DNA of 64,000 nucleotides from positions 496,001 through 560,000 of the forward strand of contig JAJEKV010000237.1 of assembly GCA_021234155.1 (NCBI GenBank), written 5' to 3'. Shown here piece by piece: positions 36,854 through 47,850 of the stretch. Source of the DNA: Isoetes taiwanensis. Lineage: Eukaryota > Streptophyta > Lycopodiopsida > Isoetales > Isoetaceae. Below the pieces are notes generated by a model that worked only from the letters and a program-made list of their open reading frames with translations, was not told the DNA's origin and searched no databases. Each line of letters opens with the position of its first letter. Within the stretch, counting starts at the first letter, position 1. The translations under genes and the position numbers were made by a program.

Positions 36854-37381
36854 TGCCATCGATCCGAGCCATCGGATCGGTATTCTCGAATGGGCGAGCA
36901 TGCATCTCTTACATGAATGCATGCATTGCATTTTCTGGGGCTCTGGTTCATTTGGGGATCGCTATTTCTTGCAGATTCTACATCGACTTCTCATTGGCAT
37001 TTTCTCCTCTCTCAGCAATTCCCTTGACTCTTTTTTTTTATACCAAGCAGGGGAGGGGCTTCTCCTTGCTAAGTTTGATAGCTTGGCGTCCTTTTCCATA
37101 TTAGAACATGTTCTTCCCCGATCTTGTCCCCTTCTTGGCCATCCTTCAACCTTCGACCTCGATCTTGTTTTGATAAGGAAGTTCTCTTTTTGTCGGGAGC
37201 TTTTGTCTGTTTTTATGCAAGCTCTTGTTCGAGAATGCCATCGATCCGAGCCATCGGATCGGTATTCTCGAATGGGCGAGCATTCTCTGAGGCTCTGGTT
37301 CATTTGGGGGTCGCTATCTCTTGCAGGTTCTTCATCGACTTCTCATCGGCATTTTCTTCTCTCTCAGCAGTTCCATTGACT
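36854..37381. repeat. Direct repeat pair (about 150-180 bp) around a palindrome
   Basis: The unit at 36854-37031 recurs at 37236-37381, opening with TGCCATCGATCCGAGCCATC. It continues through GGTATTCTCGAATGGGCGAG, CTCTGGTTCATTTGGGG and CATCGACTTCTCAT. The left copy has an extra segment of about 35-40 bp. Both contain the perfect inverted repeat CGATCCGA-gcca-TCGGATCG. Confidence 0.88.
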
Positions 37382-37824
37382 CCCACCCACCCTCCCTTAA
37401 TGTGTATATTATTGTAAATGTTGTTTTTTGTCGCGTGGCATGTGTGACCAACCCCTCGCTTTTTCAAGGTTGTTGTTTTCTTATCTTTGTGTTCTAGTTT
37501 GTTGATATGCAGGTACAATGGGATGCGCGACTCCATCTTCTTCAGGCTTCGTGGGTTTCTTTGTGGGAGTATTTTTTTGCAGCCTTACGTTGTGTCCAAG
37601 CCCCTTGCCGAGGGCTTACACTAGAGTTTTTCCTCGAAAACCCGAAAGGGCGAGGTTTTTCATCCCGGCGATAAGCTCTCGGCAGGTACACTTAACCAAC
37701 ATCTGTAGAATTTTTTTAGGGTCCAGATGATATAACTAGATATTCCCTGTGTTTTTTTGTTATGGGCATCTTGCAAATGTGCAGCTACTCACTCTCAACC
37801 ATTGTCGAATTCTGCTGAGCTCAT

Positions 37825-37890
37825 GGCCTTTATGGCATCTTCATAAACAGAGACATGCTCTTTGTGGCGTCTCCATAAACAGAAACATGC
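37825..37890. repeat. Two direct copies of a CTCCATAAACAGAAACATGC motif
   Basis: About 33-bp units at 37825-37858 and 37858-37890. The same word forms the inner arm of the large inverted repeat at 43927-44100. Confidence 0.75.
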
Positions 37891-38410
37891 GACATGTTGA
37901 TGTCTCTAAGAAAGAAGCTTATCCCCGGGATGAAAACCTTGTCCTTTCGGATTTTTGAGAAAACCCTAAAGATAAACAACCATCTAAGAGATCTTATACA
38001 CAACTGGAAAGAAAAAGGACCCTCATGCCTACAGGCCTTTTTGGGTTTACAGATAACTTGTAGAAGAAAATCCACATGCAGGTGTGAGGTGCTAGCTATG
38101 AAGGAACATGTTTGGAAGCAACTCCTTCACCAATCAAAATCGCAAGCACGACCGCGTCCTCCTGCAAAGAAAGGCACGAGTAAGACAAGACCCTGGGCCC
38201 ACTAGTACCAAAGGCCATCAACTCTAACTAGCCGACCAGACTCCAATGCCAATATAATAAAACCATGCCAGACCAAGCATGAACATAAGCCACCAAGGCT
38301 CTAAAATCATTAAATAACCACCAAGGCTTCAAACTATAAACCAGCCACCACGGCTTTAAATCATAAAACAACCACCAAGGCTCCATAACCAATAGTCTCA
38401 TATTAATATA

Positions 38411-38436
38411 CTAGTAACGTGTGCCCGGCGTTGCCG
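38411..38436 (-). mobile_element. Helitron-type 3' terminus, inverted
   Basis: On the minus strand: TGCCCGGC, AAC, GCCGGGCA, then CACGTTA, CTAG at 38414-38411 and T. The hairpin equals those at 17081 and 34394 while the neighbouring bases differ, so it is a related but separate element extending to higher coordinates. The 5' end is not identified. Confidence 0.68.
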
Positions 38437-38439
38437 GGC

Positions 38440-41400
38440 ATAGGTAGCAGTCAAGCACTGGCTGAATTTTAAGTTGATATTGGTTTGGCACGACCTCTAT
38501 AAGAAAGTAGTGCTACATAGCTATGACAAAATGACTTGCTACTTCGCGTGTAAGGAAACATGAAGACCATTCATGGTTTGCAAATTTGTATGTTGTGATT
38601 CTTGGAATAATGTCCTATGGGTGGGGCCTAGGTACATGTTAGTAGGCAAGGATGTAAAAACACGCCTGTCACGAGTATGCAAAATTATGGGTAAGATCCT
38701 ACATATAATTGAAGGTTGATATGCCAAGTAGTAAGGGTTTGAATTCTGTATCTAGTTTATTTGGGATACTACATGAATTGCGTATTTGGTTGTAACATAT
38801 AGCATACGTTACGTGAATTGCGTAATGGAATCACGGGACCTATGTATGACACATCAATTCTAAACTCGAACAACATATGTAGACAATCATTGTTTGTCTG
38901 CAAAATTCTCCCTAGACTCAAGTCCTAAGTCTTTACGAAACACTATAATGATCAAAAGCAAACTTCGTGAACTACTATGTACACATTTAGCCTTGTATCA
39001 AATCGCATATTACAGCTTGCAGACTATTGTTATCTACTCTATTATCAAGTTAATGTAAAGCCACACTTCTCGACAATCATTATCAATCTCGTTGCAGAAA
39101 CAACAATTCCAAAATAAAACACGTTTTAGATCTGAAATAGAGAGAACTCCAAGATACAACTTTGGCATCTATTTTTTACATTGTATATGCAGATGATTGA
39201 TTAAGTGAAAGTCATCTTTCTAGTCATCATTTCAATCTTTCAAAACGACCATAGTTTTGTAGTCCTAGTTGTGTAGGCTAAACTTCGTACATGCTTTTGG
39301 CCTTTAGATATCTTTGTGTGAGTGCCACCTAGAACTGTAAATCAAGCAGCTGCTGCAGACCGAGCCCAACACGCCACCTAGAACTGTAAATGAAGCAGCT
39401 GCAGATCAAGCCCAACATGTCTAAAATGTTGTGATTGCTCAGCCCACATCTACATCATTTAGTGTAAAATAAAGTTATGTCAAAAATATGCTAGATACGT
39501 TCCATCATCTGTTCTATTCATTGGGTAGTTGAAACAAATGGTTGAAAACAAATGAAGCAAAATCTTTAATGGTACAAATTGAACACTGAACTGTGTTTCT
39601 TTCGTAACAAATAGGGAGGCCAATTTAAAAATGTCTTTAATGGTACAAATCGAACACTGAACTGTGTTTTTTTCGTAACAAACAGGGAGGCCAAATGAAA
39701 AATGTCTTTTTCTTATAACAAATATAACAAATAGGTCGATCTTCTTTCCTTGATTTCATTCAGTACATGTGACCGGAAGACCAGATTCTTTTGTTGCGGA
39801 AGACCCAATTCTAATTATGCATGTCAAACAGAATTGATTTATTTTCACCACCTGGCCAGTACCACTATTCATATCATACATGTTTAAGATTCTATTATAA
39901 GAACATTCACTATTCACTGTACTAATATTTAACCTACTACTAACCACGCATTCCTGTAAGTATTATCCTGTAGTAAACATTATGTTGCATCAAACCTGTC
40001 ATAAACCTGTATCTAGATACATATGCATCACTGTAGCTCTTATCACATCACTGTAGCTCTTATCAGTGATGCCTGAATTCCTCCTTCTCTTAACCTATAA
40101 ATATTATTGTATCTAACCTGTAAGAATAAAACATGCATAAAATAACCAATAAAAAATTTGTTGGGCAACATATGAAGTAAATTTGCAAATTTAAATCAAT
40201 TATTGAGAACCTTGACATTGTTATATTGTATAGATCAGGAAGAAAGATATGCAAAATGATAGGACTTCGGGTATGAATACTAAAAGTCAAAGCAAAGAGT
40301 AGCTTGCAACCTTAATTTGCCCATCCAAATCAAAATATATTGCTGCCTTGGTAGATGATCATTTCCCCGTGTAACTTATATGGGCTTCAAACCTGCCAGT
40401 GGAAGCAAGAAACAAATAAAGATGCCAGTCAGTCTAAGCTAAATCCTACCTAAATTCATGGCGCATGCTTTTAAGGCAGTAAGAAATGTCATATGGTTCT
40501 CTTCACCATGGGCATCGTGGGCTTGTATGCCACTGTCTTCCAGTTTTTCAAACACTCTAGAGCTAAAAATTGGATTCTCCATGGTTGTATGTATCTAGCA
40601 ATCATTGCATAGCATAAAACATCATGTCATATTGGCATATTGTAAAGACATGACAGGCTTGGCACAACTGTCCGCACTTGGCATAGATATCAGCCAAGGT
40701 ATTTTCTATAATTGTACCAGATTAAGACCATTGAACTGTGATCTGATCTATTATGTAATTTGCCCCAATTCATTATAACCTTGAAGCGACAGTAATTACA
40801 AAGTACGGAAATTCAGAAGGCTATAAATCAGATGTCTAGAAGATAAACCTAGCTCTAAATTATTCGAAGAGTCGGACCAAATCTTCCTGGGCAATAGATC
40901 TAAGCACCAAATTCATCATCATAATAGAGTTAGATTTTTTCTAGTCTGCAAAATAGCACAAATCTACCTGCTAAAAACCTGCAAAACTAACCTTGGGATG
41001 TATTCATCCATAAAATACCAGCAGAAAACCCCATGTTCTTCATAAAAGTAGTGATCCAGACATGGCCAACATAATTAGCTCTTCCACAGTTGGCATCCAT
41101 AAAAACGTTTTTCCTGCAGGTAGCATCTCAATATTAGCAGAAACATAAAAAAAATCAGATTCAGAACGAATTTAAGGCGCATCTATCATAACTTTTTAGG
41201 ATTATAAATTTTGAAACAGAAAAGTTTAACCAAAAGCATTCATCAGGACTCTGATAACATGGCAATCCCCATATCCAAGATTCTATATGAAGCTCCAAAG
41301 ATCTCAACTTTCCACAGATTATGAAAGCCTACTACGATTGCCATTGAACGGAGTCTAGTGCCACCAAAACCTTCAGGATAATGACTTACCACTGCAGACT

Positions 41401-41985
41401 CAAATGAAGACATGAAGACAGAAGTTCTGAAACGAAGGTCTGCCAAAACTCGGAAGAAGTCTTCGTGGCCTGCCCGTATGCCGAGATTGTGGCAAAGTCC
41501 ACCTCTTCCAATATCGCATTTGGAAATCATAGAGAAACCCGGCGCACAGCTTCTACATGTTCTCCAGATGTCTCTCCTCCAGCAGAAACCTATGGAAAGC
41601 TGTAAATAAGGCTGAGCAGAGATTGAAGATGTAGTTTTGAAACAAAATTGTTAGCGAGCAATGGCATTACTACTTCACAATTATAAGGAAGACCTACATT
41701 CAACACAGGTTCTGTAGAACTTTGTCTATCTATTGCTCCATTATTGCACATGACTAACCCCAATTTCTCAGATGCATAAAGAGGAGAAGGAAGAAAAAAT
41801 ATTAACATGCATATGGAAAAATAACATGCATAGTCAATGTTAAAAAGGACAATACCAGTTGCTATCCTGCATAGCTTGGCAGATCACGTCACTTGTGTTC
41901 AAATCGATAACAAAAATGGGTAACATACCTAAATGCAAGTTCTCTACTTAGAATGTGAAGTCCATCATTGCTCTCATCCTTCTTA
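38440..41985. other. No gene recognised; small tandem duplications
   Basis: Two-copy duplications occur at about 39325-39415 (CCACCTAGAACTGTAAAT), 39563-39705 (TCTTTAATGGTACAAAT, 71-bp offset) and 40025-40065 (CATCACTGTAGCTCTTATCA). A 95-codon minus-strand ORF at 41243-41530 has no recognisable domain. Confidence 0.45.
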
Positions 41986-41990
41986 CTATT

Positions 41991-42200
41991 ACATTATTGT
42001 AGAAGAAGTGAGGACAAACTATTTGGAATACTCTTATGCATGCTAATATTTATGCAAGAGACTAATCTTTTACCTGGCCAATCTGACTCATACATTACAT
42101 TATTGTAGAAGAAGTGAGGACAAACTATTTGGAATACTCTTATGCATGCTAATATTTATGCAAGAGACTAATCTTTACTCGGCCAATCTTACTCATACAA
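41991..42200. repeat. 106-bp tandem duplication, two copies
   Basis: ACATTATTGTAGAAGAAGTG begins at 41991 and 42097. The copies stay nearly identical to the end, indicating a recent event. Confidence 0.9.
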
Positions 42201-43925
42201 TATCTTCCATCGTAGACATCTTGCATGCATGAAGCCTATACATCGAGTCTCAGATACACTCATGGAAGGAATGTAGAGCCAAAATAATATCTATACAAAT
42301 AGCACAAATTCAAAAAACAAATATAAACATCTGGACGGCCTATATTTGCCCATTTGTTTGTTTGACCCAGATAATGCTTCTTGCACATAACCCCTAAAAT
42401 CGTAGTGATATCATGCAAAAAACCATGTGCAGATGAGAACAATCAGAGATCGAGTCATTTGGAATCACATCTCTCCTCCGCCTATGCGATCGCAGTGCAC
42501 AATTACCACATGTACCGGGGACATGAGAGATAAGGAGGACCCCTCGCTATAGACGGGTCACCCTAGACGGGTCACCCTAGACGCTTGACACAGAACATAA
42601 ACACGCATGTAGTCTACAGACAAAGAGTCTACATTGCAGTGAGCAAAAGACATAGGAAGAGAGGTAGACAACCTAACAACAAAACCAATGTGAAGAATAA
42701 GAACCATCAAGGAGAAGATTGAAAAAGGACAAGAGTCCACATTGCAAAGGAGCAAAAGACATAGGAAGAGAGGTAGACAACCTAATTGGAAAAAGGAAGA
42801 AGCAAAACCGAAATCCACATATTATTCGTGTAAATATCCATTAAAATATTCAGCCCCAACAATTGTGTTCCTATGAGTGAAGCTAGATCCGAAGACACAT
42901 TTTAAGCTACAACTTTCTTCGTCATTAGAAAACCATGAAAAGGCAAGTTTAATAATACCTAAAAGATCGAAGCTTCTTTTCTCGTAAAAAATGGCATAAA
43001 TTATTTACCCAGATAGTGAAAAAGTTAGAATCGTGAGAATCGACTTGAAATTGACAAAGAACAATCAAAGAACACATGCAACAAAACAAAGAAGTCTTCC
43101 ATGCCAAAATCGTAGCTCAGATCTTCATGTTGTGCTCATGCCGCTAAAAACTGGGGATCGATAAGAGCTCCCAGAATTGGGCAAAGAGCTAACAGGCTTT
43201 CATCAATTGGCAAAGAGCATGCAATAGCAAGGCTACCAACCATTTCTTTACCTGGCAAAGAACTCTCAGCACCGAGACTACCAACACCAGAACTACCACG
43301 ACCAACCATTTCAATGTTTTTTATAGCTCCAGAATTTGCATGTGCCCAATTTGCATGTAGCTCCAAATTTACCACCATCCCTATCGATCTCCCGACACAT
43401 GAAGAAGATCTAGCCGTCTCCTCACGCGTGAAGAAGGCAATCCGAAGTCCTCGAACCCCTAATTTTTAGTCCAGTATTTTTTTTTTCATTCTATCTCATT
43501 TTTTGTTCATCTGAAAAAAATTCCGGCAACCAAAAAACCCCAAACCATAGCAAAGTAATCTAAAAAAAAAATCTAAAAAGTTTTTGGGGTGCCGGAAAAA
43601 CCAAATTTAAACAATAGATAAGCCATCCAGGCTCCATAACCATAGCCAATATAGCAATAACCAAAGCATGTCACACTGGCAAGGTGAAACAAGAGAGGTG
43701 CAACTGGCCTTTGTATCAGCAGAAAAGTGGAAAAGAGAGGGAGGGGAAGTAAGCTCAGGAAAATTTCCAAATTGGAGATACGCACAGAAGCGTTGATGTG
43801 AAAAACCTACAGGCCAACCTAGAAATAGGACGAGAGCTAGGCAGTTGCTAACTGCTCGGGACACTTGTCCCCTAGTTCTAGAAGTCCATTTACCATCTAT
43901 TGGTTGAAAACGAAGGTAAACGTGA
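42201..43925. other. No gene recognised
   Basis: A repeated GAGCAAAAGACATAGGAAGA segment occurs at about 42640 and 42747, and a 16-bp TAGACGGGTCACCCTA duplicate at about 42551-42582. The ORF at 43136-43378 (minus, 80 codons, Gly/Ser/Leu-rich, 'GSLGAESSLPGKEMVGSLA') starts at an ATG but matches nothing I know. Confidence 0.42.
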
Positions 43926-43926
43926 C

Positions 43927-44100
43927 TTCTAGAGCTATAGAGACAAGGTGGACAAAATGGCCTTTGTGGCATCTCCATAAACAGAAACATGCTACAAAGA
44001 GGCAGAGAGCAAGAGAACACCCTCTTGGGATCTTTGGCATGTTTCTGTTTATGGTGATGCCACAAAGGCCATTTTGTCCACCTTGTCTATAGCTCTAGAA
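43927..44100. repeat. Near-perfect snap-back inverted repeat, 66- and 64-nt arms
   Basis: The left arm 43927-43992 is the reverse complement of 44037-44100 apart from one 2-nt indel and one mismatch; the loop is 44 nt. Arms begin TTCTAGAGCTATAG and end AAACAGAAACATGC at the loop. A transcript would form a long hairpin like a young MIRNA precursor or an inverted-duplication siRNA locus. No terminal TSD of a MITE is evident. Confidence 0.88.
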
Positions 44101-44360
44101 GAATGAAAAGTCTAGCTAGCTTTTGTCTGTATCCATGCGAGGCCTTATTCGAGAATCTCTATTGAGAATGTTGAATTAATTGATGTTAACTTTACATGAT
44201 TACATAGAATTCATAAGCATTTACCCAATAAGTTTGGAGTATGTAATTTCAATTGTGCAAAAGGAAGATTCAATTCTTCACCAATACTATCAACCTAGAA
44301 TTAGTGCAAGTTTTGATAAGATCCCGAGTTGCCAAGAAGGTCAACTTGGCAGGCTCATCA

Positions 44361-44516
44361 CAATATGGCGACAAACGCAAGGCACATTATGAGAAAAATA
44401 GCCAAGAGTACCACCGGATCCCATTTTGATGCATAACCATTAAAATGGAGACAATATGGCGACAAGCGCAAGGCACAGGACGAGAAAACTAGCCAAGAGT
44501 ACCACCGGATCCCATG
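44361..44516. repeat. 91-bp tandem duplication
   Basis: CAATATGGCGACAAACGCAA at 44361 recurs at 44452, and both copies end AAGAGTACCACCGGATCCCA. Confidence 0.88.
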
Positions 44517-44519
44517 TAT

Positions 44520-45365
44520 TTTCATGCCGGGCACGCAAATGAACGGCAATGGAGCCTCTTACTCACGCTAAATAATGCAAATCCACTTTTCAATCTGGAC
44601 CCTCCAAATGGCACATCAAAGGCATATTCATAAACCCAAGGTTTGCCCTTCGGCAACCCAAAAACAATTTTGAGGCCTTTTTGGCATATAAATAGGATAT
44701 TCAAACAAGCAAAAAGGAAAGTCAAACCATTAAATATGCTGAGAATATGTCATAAGATGCCCAGAGTAGGTTCTTTGATTAACGAATTGTTCCTTGGCAA
44801 GCCAAAAACCTCCTCTTCCATGTATGACCATAGATTATATGCACATATATATCAATGCAAGCAGAAGTATATACTTCTAGGTTTTTGAAACCGAAGGATG
44901 GGAGACATGTGGCTTCTTACATGCGAGTTGAGTTTCCAATGTACTTGTATTGAAAGGATCTAGAGATACCAATGATGTTCAAAGGTTTGAAGAGAAAAAT
45001 ATTTCAATGGAATAATATTGCACAGAAAGCACGCATAAAATCAGACAAAGAGCATTTCTTGGTTGAGAAAATGCCTCGTGTCTTTTGAGTGAACTGATGC
45101 ATGCTGCGAAAAAGGCATAAAGTTCAATGGCTAGGTTTTCATCACGACATGCATATCCAATGGCACAGATCTTCCCATCCCTTTTCGCACGGGCTAATCC
45201 TCCTTAGGCACCAATTCGTCTGTCCTTAATCTGTTTCTTATAAACTTGGTGCTGTCAGGATCAGGCAAGCGCAGCCCAAATCCGGTAGCTGGCCTTTGCT
45301 TCCGGAGCTAAATTCTTGAAACCCATTTAATTCCTATATTGATCTGGTGCTCTAGATTGCCAAAT
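44520..45365 (+). promoter_or_regulatory. Upstream region of accA
   Basis: No ORF of note. The promoter and 5' leader of accA must lie here. I see no clear TATA box at a suitable distance and cannot place the transcription start. A GC-richer leader begins around 45175. Confidence 0.3.
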
Positions 45366-47850
45366 ATGGCTGCAGATTTGTGCGCCAATCTTGGGTCCGT
45401 CCGATTTCCGGCCGAAGGCGACCTTCCTGGGTCACAGGTCTTGAGCAGTAGCTCAAGTGGTTATTTCCATGGCTTTTGTCGTTCTGCATTCGTGCCTAGA
45501 AAGTTATACAAGCAGATCGTGCGTCGGAATGGTATTGTTATGGAAGCTAAAAATGAAAAAAAGGAGAACATACAGGCTAAGGAGGAATGGATCTATCCTT
45601 GGCCGTTCAAGATGACCCCAGATGAAGAAGATCAGCCCCTGAAAATGATTTGTAGGTTCAAACCTTTGCCCAGTAAGCCCAAGCTTGTGACTCTGCCATT
45701 TGAGAAACCAATTATCGAATTGGAGAACAAAATTGAGGAGGTATGCTTTAGTTCTGCGGAATGCATGTATGTCTTGCATATGATTTTTTTTTTTGTTTTT
45801 GTTGTTTGAGTCTCTCTACATACCTCTTAAATGTATGAAGTATGGTAGACTTATCAATTCAAGCCTTTTTGACATACATTGGTTATTGTATCACTCAGGT
45901 AAAGGAGCTGGCCAGCAGGACAGGAATGGACTTTAGCCAGCAGGTTAAAGAGCTTGAAGAGAAATATGATCAAGTATGTATACACTGTAAATCCTACAAT
46001 AGTGCACAGGTTAAAGCAAACTTACCATGTCTGTTTTTTTTAGGTGAGACGTGATCTATACTCACAGCTAACGTCTGTGCAAAGGCTACACTTGGCTCGC
46101 CATCCTAATCGCCCTACCTTTATGGAGCATGTCCTCAATATGACTGATAAGGTATGCATTGTTGCGCTTTGAATCAGCTCTTATTATAATGTGTCCCATG
46201 TTGGCTCAACTCTGCACACACCACCAGTGGCTAGAATTACATGGAGATAGGGCAGGATATGATGACCCAGCTATGGTCACAGGGATCGGAATGATGGATG
46301 GCATGAGTTTTATGTTTATTGGACAGCAAAAGGGAAGGAACACAAAAGAGAACATTTATCGTAATTTTGCAATGCCTACACCTAATGGGTAGGGCCTCTT
46401 TAGCATTTGATTCCTTATCTAGATTGTTTGACGTGTCTTTGGATCTTAGTGTGCATTTGCCTTTTGAAGGTATCGCAAGGCTTTGAGAATGATGCGGCAT
46501 GCTGAGCAGCATGGATTTCCTATCCTTACATTTGTTGACACTCCTGGTGCATATGCAGGAATTGAAGCCGAAGAACGTGGTCAGGTACAGTACATATGAC
46601 CACTATGACTTGGCAATCAATGTTTTTTGACTTCATATTTTCTCCAGGGTGAGGCGATTGCTACCAATCTGCGAGAAATGTTTGGATTGAAGGTTCCAAT
46701 TATCTCGACTGTCATTGGTGAAGGTGGCTCTGGAGGCGCACTTGCAATTGGCTGTGCTAACAAGATGCTCATGCTTGAAAATGCTGTGTACTATGTTGCC
46801 AGGTTTGACATCAGACACCTGTAGTTGCAAGGTTATTACAGCATTTACTGTGTTCATAACCGCACATACGGTGCTCATATAATCACTGTACTCATTCTGC
46901 ATATATGGTTGTTGAGAACTCAACTTTTATTACAACTAATTGCTAATATCTTACTGCCTGATATGCATTTATGGAAGTGATCGATGCGTTACATTTATGA
47001 TGGATTCCTAAAAATCGTTCTTCATCTTCCTCTATATATTTTTCTTAGAGTAGTTTTGATGAGTATTACCGGTATTATTGCTTAGCCTATGGTATACAGA
47101 GCTAGCTTTGCTATGTACATTTATTTTCTGCCACTGAACATTGGCAGATTTCTTTACATGCAGCCCTGAAGCTTGTGCAGCTATCCTTTGGAGGACAGCT
47201 AATGATTCACCAAAGGTTCATATAATTGCTTTCTCTTGCTTTTCTCTAGTAACTCAAGATAATTTGGTCCTTTTTTGCAGGCTGCAGAAGCATTGAAAAT
47301 AACATCAAGTGACCTTGTTAAGCTTGGCGTTGCAGACGAGATTATTCCTGTAACTATCATTAATTTCTGATTAACTGCATGCTTTATCCTGAGACCTAAT
47401 TTGATTGGTTTGCAGGAACCACTTGGAGGAGCTCAATACGATCCTGTAACAACTGCAAAAAATATGAAAGCGGTCATATTGAAGCACATGGATGTAAGAC
47501 TTCGTCCAATGTCTTTGGCTGAATTATTAAGTATATATATTTAACTGCAAGAAATTATACAGGAACTTTTGAAGCTCGGTCCAACCGCTTTGGTGCGACA
47601 ACGAGCTGCAAAATTTAGGGAAATAGGTACCTGGGATGAAGTTAAAGAGATGGATCCCCTTATTAGAAGGAACATGAAGCCCAGTGATATTCCTGAACCT
47701 GAAGAACTTAAGTTATTAGGTGAAGCATCACTGTCCGTGGATCCCATGGATTCTGTGGATTCTTCTCAGTTCTTCAGTGCGAAACTTCTGGCCGAGTTAC
47801 AGCAATCAGTGAATTCTTCTGTCAATGCTGCAGTGACACCAGACTTGTGA
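45366..47850 (+). CDS. accA: Plastid acetyl-CoA carboxylase carboxyltransferase alpha subunit
   Basis: Ten exons join in frame to 491 codons plus TGA: 45366-45740, 45899-45973, 46044-46151, 46228-46388, 46470-46584, 46648-46802, 47164-47215, 47281-47349, 47416-47493, 47563-47850. All introns are GT-AG, most 63-81 nt. The protein transfers carboxyl from carboxybiotin to acetyl-CoA, the first committed step of fatty acid synthesis, as the alpha half of the plastid heteromeric enzyme. Its beta partner AccD is normally plastid-encoded. Visible landmarks: a Ser-rich N-terminus like a plastid transit peptide (about 1-60), '[20 protein letters not shown]' from residue 187, '[14 protein letters not shown]', 'TFVDTPGAY', then '[20 protein letters not shown]' from about 302, and '[14 protein letters not shown]'. 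A Ser-rich tail of about 50 residues replaces the long C-terminal extension of flowering-plant homologues. The ATG is the first in frame within a transit-like sequence. No disruption is seen; it is the only convincingly functional multi-exon gene here. Confidence 0.96.

Noticed and set aside
37300-38300. Gene candidates among the ORFs at 37.1-38.2 kb
   Set aside because: The frames run through the direct-repeat pair and its flanks and show no conserved domain or splice structure.
43136-43378. Small secreted or Gly-rich protein gene
   Set aside because: The ATG ORF is only 80 codons, has no signal peptide or homologue I can name, and no regulatory context; left as unassigned.
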